A stretch of 11,999 nucleotides of DNA from Candidatus Bathyarchaeota archaeon (GTDB lineage Archaea > Thermoproteota > Bathyarchaeia > TCS64): the NCBI GenBank assembly GCA_016867505.1, contig VGJH01000016.1, positions 1-11,999 on the forward strand, in the 5' to 3' direction. A program made the translations under genes and the position numbers. Shown here piece by piece: positions 6,827 through 11,999 of this stretch (positions within the stretch are counted from its first letter, which is position 1; every line of letters starts with the position of its first letter). The notes below the pieces were generated by a model, which ran no database searches, was not told the origin of the DNA, and saw nothing but the letters and a program-made list of their open reading frames with translations.

Positions 6827-8595
6827 TCGATCCAACTGAACTTTTTCTGCAAAGTAATGGGATAATATTTTTTCCAATCAAAGCCAACTTTTCTACCCCA
6901 GTCATAATATATTCGAGGATCAACATAGTTCTTCAAACTTGTTCCAAGGTTGTAATCTTTAGTAATTTCTTGGGCTTGTGTTTGTAACTTCATTTTTTCA
7001 ATAGCTTCTTGGTTCTTTTTTTGTCGTTCAACTCTTAGTTTTTTCAGTTTTTCTAAGGCAGCTAAATGATTGTTTTTTAATTTCCTAACTCGCTCACGTG
7101 TAAGCTTAACTATATTTTTAGTTTTTTCTAGCTGTTTTTTAAGACTTTTAGTATCTTTTCCTTGTTTCTGAGACTCATCAAATTTATTTTTTAGTATAGA
7201 TTGTTTTGTTTCAGCTTCTTCAAGTGATTTCTCTGTTTGCATTAGTTTCTTCTTATAGGATTTTTCTAGATCTTGTATCTTTTCTCGGGATTTTTTATCA
7301 TCTATTTTCAGCATAATTTCAAGTTGTCTGAGTTTATCTTTTTTCTGTTGAAGGCTTTTCTCCCATGTTTTAGGGATTGTGCGTTTATGGTTGCAGATTA
7401 TTGCTGCTTCTAAATTTGCTAAAAGTGCTCCATGTTTTTTAACATATTCAGGCACGTTGTCATGAATTTTTAATTCATACAACTTATTTTTAACTGCATC
7501 AGTGGCATAATAAGTTCTAAATACTTTCGCACTAAGACCACTCATTACCTCGTTTAAAAAATCACTAACTTGATTGCTATTAACCCCTTCAAAGAGAGGC
7601 TCTCCATTTGTTTTTGAGAATTCCTTAAGATTTTTAATTGCTTCTTTGTTAATATTAGCTTTAATTACCATTCGTACACTATCTTTACCTAAAAAATCAA
7701 AGGTAATAGTCCCATCGTCGTTAAAACATAGGTGTTCTGGGCGTAAAGTTGAGGCCCCAACTGTGTCAGCTTCTTCTTCCTCATCTTTTTCGTCACCGAC
7801 TCTAAACTTCAGATGATCGATTAAATAGCATACTGTAGAAATTTTTCTTCGCTTCACATCTTTACTACTAAGATTGCTTTCAATGTGGGCTTTGATTTTT
7901 ACTAATTCTTTTGCTAAGAGCTTAGCTTTATCATATTTTTCAACATCTTTATTTTGCTTGATGAAACTTGTATCTCCTGGCCATACATATTTAATTTTCC
8001 CACTTAACTTATCACGCCAACGGGCAATCCAGATACCTTCATCATCCCATACAATTTTTTTCCAGTTACCTTCAGGTATTGGGGAATCAGGACTCAAGTT
8101 TAATTCAATATCCTCATAAGTAGGGCCCTCTTTCCACATACCTCTCCAAGGATGTTGTCCCCGACCCATGAAAATGCTGTCAGGTTCCACCGTATAATTT
8201 CCAACTTCAATTTTTTCATCGTCAACAGTGGCCCAACCATATTTTTCTTTATTTTCTTCACGGATTTTCTTCCTTTCAGCTGTTTGTTGCTTTTTTATTT
8301 CAGAAGGTAATTGAGCTTTTAACTCTCGTTCCTGTATTACATCCTTGTAAATTTCTGAAAAGTCTACATCTCCAGCTTTTACAGTTTGCCCAATTTTTTT
8401 TGAAAAATCTTTATGAAAATTATCTGCAAAAACAGGGTCTTCAACATAGGGAGCCCCAATTTTCTTTGCCCAAGCCACAGCCATCTCCTCCTGTTCATCG
8501 TTAAGAATAAAGTAGCTACCTCTAATTTTGACTGAAAGTTTTTGGCCAACATACTTTGCTGGTACGATGACACCATTATGGCTGATAGATTTCAT
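6817..8595 (-). CDS. Eukaryote-type DNA topoisomerase IB
   Basis: 592 residues. The enzyme relaxes positive and negative supercoils by nicking one strand through a 3'-phosphotyrosine, without ATP or Mg2+. The N-terminal core starts at SHNGVIVPAKYV and has GRGQHPWRGMWKEG. The catalytic core has all expected residues: Arg265 (LKFRVGDEKDEE), Lys304 (FLGKDSVR), Arg360 (KVFRTYYAT) and His403 (CNHKRTIPKTWEKS). The C-terminal domain has LGTSLKNYVDPRI with the nucleophile Tyr557. These match human TOP1 R488, K532, R590, H632 and Y723. The large charged N-terminal domain of the eukaryotic enzyme is missing. Between WEKS (411) and LGTS (550) lies a Lys/Glu/Gln-rich coiled coil of nearly 140 residues, against about 76 for the same interval in human TOP1. 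ATG 8595 has AGTGAT 5 bases upstream. It is a separate gene 52 bases after the HMA-thioredoxin gene, with its own promoter-like element. Confidence 0.95.
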   Translation of the reverse strand: MKSISHNGVIVPAKYVGQKLSVKIRGSYFILNDEQEEMAVAWAKKIGAPYVEDPVFADNFHKDFSKKIGQTVKAGDVDFSEIYKDVIQERELKAQLPSEIKKQQTAERKKIREENKEKYGWATVDDEKIEVGNYTVEPDSIFMGRGQHPWRGMWKEGPTYEDIELNLSPDSPIPEGNWKKIVWDDEGIWIARWRDKLSGKIKYVWPGDTSFIKQNKDVEKYDKAKLLAKELVKIKAHIESNLSSKDVKRRKISTVCYLIDHLKFRVGDEKDEEEEADTVGASTLRPEHLCFNDDGTITFDFLGKDSVRMVIKANINKEAIKNLKEFSKTNGEPLFEGVNSNQVSDFLNEVMSGLSAKVFRTYYATDAVKNKLYELKIHDNVPEYVKKHGALLANLEAAIICNHKRTIPKTWEKSLQQKKDKLRQLEIMLKIDDKKSREKIQDLEKSYKKKLMQTEKSLEEAETKQSILKNKFDESQKQGKDTKSLKKQLEKTKNIVKLTRERVRKLKNNHLAALEKLKKLRVERQKKNQEAIEKMKLQTQAQEITKDYNLGTSLKNYVDPRIYYDWGRKVGFDWKKYYPITLQKKFSWIEKN

Positions 8596-8647
8596 TGAAT
8601 ATCACTAGACTTTTGTACCTGTATGACAGGTTATCTATAATTATTTC
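8596..8647 (-). promoter_or_regulatory. Promoter region of topoisomerase IB with inverted repeat
   Basis: Read on the minus strand, the gap holds an AT-rich TATA-like ATTATAGATAA (about 8632-8642), then the perfect inverted repeat ACCTGT-3-ACAGGT (8617-8631), then GTGAT as ribosome binding site. The TATA-to-start distance of about 40 bases fits a short leader. Read-through from the copper operon upstream is also possible. Confidence 0.4.
8617..8631. repeat. Perfect inverted repeat ACCTGT-N3-ACAGGT
   Basis: Two 6-base arms are separated by ATG, directly downstream of the TATA-like element of the topoisomerase IB gene. The position fits an operator for a dimeric helix-turn-helix repressor or a small RNA hairpin in the leader. 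A 6-base repeat in 50 bases can also arise by chance. Confidence 0.45.
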
Positions 8648-9232
8648 TTATTTTGAATCTGTTAAGCTCTTCTCCAACTCATTAATATTAAGTGTTGAAG
8701 TAAAATTTTCTATAGTTTCACCATTCTTAAAAATAATGATGGTAGGTATACCCAAGACATCATAATTTTTCCAAGTATCAGAAAATTCTACATCCATCTC
8801 GAAAAATTGTAATTCTCCTTTATACTTGTTAGCTAACTGATTATATTTTGGTTTAACAAGCTGACAAGCAGGACAGGATCTTGAACCAAATAATACAGCA
8901 ACCACTTTTTTAGCTTGAAGAACTTTTATCCCAAAATCTTTATCTGATAATGGTTGGATTTCACTGAAATCTTGTTTCAAAAATCCTTTAATTCGATCAA
9001 ATGGTGAAGGATATTTTTTGTATGAAATCTCATAACCAAGATCTTCAATTACTTTCTCTATTGAAACTAAATGAGAAGACTCGGTAAAAGTCACATTAAT
9101 GGTTTTTTTTAAATAATTACCTTTAACGTCTTTTACTCCAGGAATTTTTTTAATTTGTTTTTCAAGTGTTAGAATACAAGTCGGGCAATCCATTCTTTTA
9201 ATTGGAATAATCTTCACAATCTCAGAGCTCAT
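8648..9232 (-). CDS. HMA metal-binding domain fused to thioredoxin domain
   Basis: 194 residues, two domains, no signal peptide or membrane segment, so cytosolic. Residues 5-72 form an HMA (ferredoxin-like metal chaperone) domain with the metal site MDCPTC (Cys16, Cys19) and the usual GVKDVKGN..KTINVTF and IEDLGYEI pattern. Residues 95-190 form a thioredoxin fold with FGSRSCPAC (Cys120, Cys123) and the cis-proline GIPTIIIF (Pro163). CPAC replaces the common CGPC. The start ATG overlaps the stop of the Cu+ ATPase gene (ATGA), and GGAGGTGG at 9244-9251 (minus strand) is a strong ribosome binding site, so the two are an operon. I infer that it hands metal to the pump, or keeps metal-site thiols reduced, or both. 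The fusion is uncommon as far as I know. MDCxxC is nearer to the Zn/Cd-type HMA site than to the GMTCxxC of copper chaperones. Confidence 0.85.
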   Translation of the reverse strand: MSSEIVKIIPIKRMDCPTCILTLEKQIKKIPGVKDVKGNYLKKTINVTFTESSHLVSIEKVIEDLGYEISYKKYPSPFDRIKGFLKQDFSEIQPLSDKDFGIKVLQAKKVVAVLFGSRSCPACQLVKPKYNQLANKYKGELQFFEMDVEFSDTWKNYDVLGIPTIIIFKNGETIENFTSTLNINELEKSLTDSK

Positions 9233-11295
9233 CCTCTAGGCTTCCACCTCCGTAGTAAAAGGCTGTTGATCACCACAGTGAAGCTACTTAAGGCCATTGC
9301 ACCTGCAGCAAAAATGGGGTTCATCTGAATCCCCCAAGGAATTAAAATTCCAGCTGCTACAGGGATTAAAGCAGTATTATAAAAGAAGGCCCAAAACAAG
9401 TTCTGAACAATTTTTGAATAAGTTCTTTTACTAAGCTCGATAGCAGTTGGTACATCCATTAGGTTGTTTCTGATTAAAACAATTCCTCCAGTCTCTAATG
9501 CTACGTCTGTTCCACTACCAAGAGCTATACCAACATCAGATTCAGCAAGAGCCGGAGCATCATTTACACCATCTCCAACCATCCCAACAATGAATCCATT
9601 TTCTTTCAGTTTCTGAATCTCTTTTACCTTATCTTCAGGAAGAACTTCTGAGACATACTCATCAATACCAACTTGCTTAGCAATAGCAGCTGCGGTACGT
9701 TTATTATCACCAGTAATCATGACGACTTTGAGTCCCATTTCTTTTAATCTTTTAACAGCTTCTTTGGCATTGTCTTTTAATTCGTCAGCAACTCCGATTA
9801 ACCCAACACCTACCCCGTTCATAGCTACGATTGCTAGTGTCTTCCCCTGATCATAGAGTTCATCTGCTTTTTTCTGAACAGCTGTTGTGTCAATATTTAG
9901 TTCGGTCATTAAACGGCTTGTACCAATAACATAATTATTGCCATTAACAGTCCCCTTTATACCTCGACCAGCTAAAGCCTCAAAGTTCTTTGTTTCAAAT
10001 AAGATAAGTCCTTTATCTTGAGCATGTTTAACTACTGCAGCACCAATGGGATGTTCGCTTAATTTTTCCAAACTCGCTGCTTCAGCTAAGAGTTTGTCTG
10101 AATCATTACCATAAACATCGGTAACTACAATCTCGCCTTTGGTAAGTGTACCAGTCTTATCGAATGCAACGGCTTGAAGGCTTCTTGCTTTTTCAAGAAA
10201 CTCACCATTTTTAATTAAAATTCCATTCTGCGCACCTAACCCTGCGCCTACTAGAATAGCTGTTGGTGTTGCGATTCCCATGGCACAGGGGCATGCAACA
10301 ATTACTACTGCGACAAAAGCTGTAAAAGCAAAACCAAAGGAACTATGTGCAACATAATACCAACCAAGGAATGCTGATGTGGCAATAATTAGTACAGCAG
10401 GTGTGAAATAAGCTGCGACAACATCAGCAAGTCTTTGAATTGGAGCTTTACTTAACTGAGCTTCTTCAACCATCTGCACAATCTGTTGTAGAGTAGTATT
10501 CATACCAATTTTTGTTACCTCCATCTTGAAACTCCCCTCACGGTTTATTGTTCCACCAATAACTTCGTCTCCAACTTTTTTGGAGACTGGAATACTTTCA
10601 CCAGTGATCATGCTCTCATCTATGCTGCTGGCTCCTTCTGTGAGTATCCCATCTAAAGCAATTTTTTCTCCTGGTTTAACTCGAAGAATATCCATAGGCA
10701 TAATGGTTTCTACACCAACAATTTCCTCTGAACCATCTTCTTTCACAACAGTAGCAGTAGGGGGTTGAAGATCTAACAGTTTACGAACAGCTTCAGAGGC
10801 TCTTCCACGTGCCACCTCTTCCAAATATTTGCCAACTAATATTAACGCAAGAATCATCGCTGAGGCATCAAAATAGACTTCCATGCTTGGAGCTAAATGA
10901 GGAAATAACACAACAAATGTACTATAGCCCCACGCAGTTGTTGTACCAATTACAATAAGAGTATCCATATTTGCAGTTCTAGCTTTAAGAGCCCCCCATG
11001 CTCCTCGATAATACCTATAACCAGCAACGAATTGTACAGGAGTAGCCAATAAAAGGCCCCAAATATGATGGCTAAAAAAGGGAGGTTCATGCACGAACAT
11101 AATGACCATGAGCCAAAGACCTAAGATTAAACTAAATATCGCTAAGTTTCGCAGTTTTTTAAGTTCAACATCAGGTTGCTGGAATGTAAGCATGCACCCT
11201 TCACTGCAAAAATAATAAGTCTTCCCACCCTGCTCTACTTTGAAAGCTGCATGTTCTTCATCTACATGCATCCCGCAAACTGGATCTCGCCCCAT
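9229..11295 (-). CDS. copA: Cu+-exporting P1B-1 ATPase with N-terminal YHS domain
   Basis: 688 residues, an integral membrane pump that drives cytosolic Cu+ (possibly Ag+) out with ATP. The N-terminus is not HMA but a short YHS/TRASH-like domain (1-40): DPVCGM with Cys7 and YYFCSEGC with Cys30 and Cys34, a likely metal-binding module. Two membrane helices follow (about 50-70 and 77-95), then the standard core: TGE at 231-233 (phosphatase), CPC at 335-337 in the transport helix, Asp379 of DKTGTLT (phosphorylated), HP at 415-416 in the nucleotide domain, GDGVND at 574-579. Helix 7 has FFYNTAL (Tyr639, Asn640) and helix 8 MALSS (Met667, Ser671), which with CPC define the Cu+-specific P1B-1 class. 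The ATG start lies 5 bases after an inverted repeat. A second gene for an HMA-thioredoxin protein overlaps its stop codon, consistent with trans supply of the missing HMA domain. Confidence 0.95.
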   Translation of the reverse strand: MGRDPVCGMHVDEEHAAFKVEQGGKTYYFCSEGCMLTFQQPDVELKKLRNLAIFSLILGLWLMVIMFVHEPPFFSHHIWGLLLATPVQFVAGYRYYRGAWGALKARTANMDTLIVIGTTTAWGYSTFVVLFPHLAPSMEVYFDASAMILALILVGKYLEEVARGRASEAVRKLLDLQPPTATVVKEDGSEEIVGVETIMPMDILRVKPGEKIALDGILTEGASSIDESMITGESIPVSKKVGDEVIGGTINREGSFKMEVTKIGMNTTLQQIVQMVEEAQLSKAPIQRLADVVAAYFTPAVLIIATSAFLGWYYVAHSSFGFAFTAFVAVVIVACPCAMGIATPTAILVGAGLGAQNGILIKNGEFLEKARSLQAVAFDKTGTLTKGEIVVTDVYGNDSDKLLAEAASLEKLSEHPIGAAVVKHAQDKGLILFETKNFEALAGRGIKGTVNGNNYVIGTSRLMTELNIDTTAVQKKADELYDQGKTLAIVAMNGVGVGLIGVADELKDNAKEAVKRLKEMGLKVVMITGDNKRTAAAIAKQVGIDEYVSEVLPEDKVKEIQKLKENGFIVGMVGDGVNDAPALAESDVGIALGSGTDVALETGGIVLIRNNLMDVPTAIELSKRTYSKIVQNLFWAFFYNTALIPVAAGILIPWGIQMNPIFAAGAMALSSFTVVINSLLLRRWKPRG
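9244..9251 (-). promoter_or_regulatory. Strong internal ribosome binding site for the HMA-thioredoxin gene
   Basis: GGAGGTGG on the minus strand, inside the last codons of the Cu+ ATPase gene, is a full-length match to the anti-Shine-Dalgarno, 11 bases before the ATG. It supports efficient coupled translation of the second gene. Confidence 0.55.
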
Positions 11296-11299
11296 GTGT

Positions 11300-11310
11300 A
11301 TCAGTCTGAT
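11300..11310. repeat. Inverted repeat ATCAG-T-CTGAT before copA
   Basis: A perfect 5-base-arm palindrome around one central base, ending 5 bases from the copA start codon. It occupies the place where a ribosome binding site would be, and no good Shine-Dalgarno is visible otherwise. It could be an operator for a copper-sensing regulator. The sequence is not a match to the bacterial cop boxes I know, and short palindromes occur by chance. Confidence 0.35.
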
Positions 11311-11323
11311 TAATGAAGCGCAA

Positions 11324-11362
11324 CATTTAAGGCATAATAAAAAAATTAAAAATATTTAAAAT
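11324..11362 (-). promoter_or_regulatory. Promoter region of the copper operon, also T-rich end of metG
   Basis: On the minus strand the 70-base gap carries TTTTAAATATTTTT (about 11347-11360) and a second TATA-like CCTTAAATG (about 11324-11332). Use of the first gives a leader of about 30 bases, while use of the second gives a nearly leaderless mRNA. The T runs in the same stretch may also end transcription of metG, which lies upstream on the same strand. Confidence 0.4.
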
Positions 11363-11365
11363 TGA

Positions 11366-11999
11366 TTATCTGATTTTTCCATCAATTTTTTTATCTACAA
11401 TCACTGTTTCAGATTCAGTTTTTAGCAATTCACCATTAATGTATGCAAACCCAGCTATTGCTTCCATCTTAAGCTTAGTAATAATATCTATTGTTATCTC
11501 AGAAAGACCTAACCCCGTTATGCCTCTTACGTTTACTAGAGCCCCGGGAAGGGTATTAGGCGCCAATAATACTCCCACATTTGATCCTCCATCTGCTGCC
11601 AGTAACATGCCTTGACTTGTTTCCTCTCTTAGTTTTGTTGGCTTCAAATTCGTGACTATTACGAGGTGTTTTCCCAATAAATCAGATTGATTTGGGTAAT
11701 ATGGCTTAAGGCCTGCACATAATTGTCTCTTTTCTGTTCCTAAATCAACTTGAAGTATCCAAAGTTTGTCTGCTTGTGGATGTTCTTTGACTTCAAGAAC
11801 TTTTGCTACTTTTAATTCTAGTATCGGAGTAGAGTTTGATTCAACTTTTTTTTCTTCCGATTTTATTAAAATAATTGGATCAATTTTTTTTAGGATTATT
11901 TTACTTTGATTTATCTTATGATTTTCAACTCTTAAATCTAAATCTTTGAAATTAAGATTTTTTAAGGCAAGTTGCTCTTCAATTTTTTCCGCAAATTGT
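11366..11999 (-). CDS. metG: Methionyl-tRNA synthetase, C-terminal part with tRNA-binding domain (truncated by window edge)
   Basis: The frame is open from the right edge, giving 210 visible residues. An ATG at 11677 is internal, because the codons before it encode conserved sequence. The first 40 or so residues (AEKIEEQLAL..HKINQSKIILKKID) look like the end of the MetRS anticodon-binding domain, where related enzymes have GHKI..P.PLFKKI. After a short linker comes a Trbp111/EMAPII-like OB-fold: KEHPQADKLWILQVDLG, EKRQLCAGLKPYY and GKHLVIVTNLKP..SQGMLLAAD. This domain binds tRNA non-specifically and makes the enzyme a dimer in many bacteria and archaea. In some archaea the same domain is a separate protein. 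Here the visible frame suggests it is fused to the synthetase. The enzyme charges initiator and elongator tRNA with methionine. The catalytic domain is outside the window, so the synthetase identity rests on the anticodon-domain end. Confidence 0.82.
   Translation of the reverse strand, partial: QFAEKIEEQLALKNLNFKDLDLRVENHKINQSKIILKKIDPIILIKSEEKKVESNSTPILELKVAKVLEVKEHPQADKLWILQVDLGTEKRQLCAGLKPYYPNQSDLLGKHLVIVTNLKPTKLREETSQGMLLAADGGSNVGVLLAPNTLPGALVNVRGITGLGLSEITIDIITKLKMEAIAGFAYINGELLKTESETVIVDKKIDGKIR

Noticed and set aside
7000..7380. Low-complexity T/C-rich tract as a possible repeat array
   Set aside because: It is the Lys/Glu/Gln-rich coiled-coil linker of topoisomerase IB read on the other strand, and no regular repeat unit is present.
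5937..8595. mrp and topoisomerase IB as a functional operon
   Set aside because: They are convergent with 25 bases between the stops, so they cannot share a transcript in sense.
11366..11677. A stand-alone 103-residue Trbp111-like gene starting at ATG 11677
   Set aside because: Upstream codons in frame encode the conserved HPQADKL...RQLCAGLKP part of the OB-fold and a MetRS-like end, with no stop to the window edge.

Overview
The window looks like a chromosomal segment of an AT-rich archaeon, below 40% GC by eye. The evidence for archaea is a eukaryote-type DNA topoisomerase IB, an Mrp/NBP35 ATPase without the bacterial N-terminal domain, TATA-like boxes roughly 50-90 bases ahead of several genes, GGTGA-type ribosome binding sites and frequent TTG starts. 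Topoisomerase IB of this type is best known in Thaumarchaeota and relatives. Some other TACK or Asgard lineages may also carry it. I cannot settle the lineage from the sequence alone.

Layout, left to right. (1) Plus strand, 2-3152: the 3'-most part of a PEP-synthase/rifampicin-phosphotransferase-like dikinase, followed with a few bases of overlap by a CrtC/AttH-type lipocalin-fold protein, probably one transcription unit. (2) Plus strand, 3254-5270: sucC and sucD, the two subunits of succinyl-CoA synthetase, behind their own TATA-like element and overlapping by 8 bases. (3) Minus strand, 5267-5794: a Nudix hydrolase of the CoA-pyrophosphatase type, convergent with sucD. The two stop codons share the bases CTAG. 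(4) A divergent promoter region, then on the plus strand (5937-6791) an Mrp/ApbC/NBP35-type Fe-S carrier ATPase. (5) Minus strand, 6817-8595: topoisomerase IB with all catalytic residues and an unusually long coiled-coil linker. (6) Minus strand, 8648-11295: a copper operon made of a YHS-domain P1B-1 Cu+ ATPase (copA-like) and, through an ATGA overlap, a small fusion of a heavy-metal-associated (HMA) domain to a thioredoxin domain. (7) Minus strand, 11366 to the right edge: the C-terminal part of methionyl-tRNA synthetase with its Trbp111/EMAPII-like tRNA-binding domain.

Most of the content is core metabolism and information processing: TCA cycle, Fe-S assembly, topology control and tRNA charging. 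Two units are less ordinary. One is the copper module, in which the pump lacks an HMA domain and the HMA sits on a separate thioredoxin fusion encoded next to it. The other is the dikinase plus lipocalin-like pair, which may phosphorylate and process an unknown small hydroxylated molecule. No tRNA, rRNA, CRISPR array or mobile element was seen. No gene-free stretch exceeds about 142 bases.
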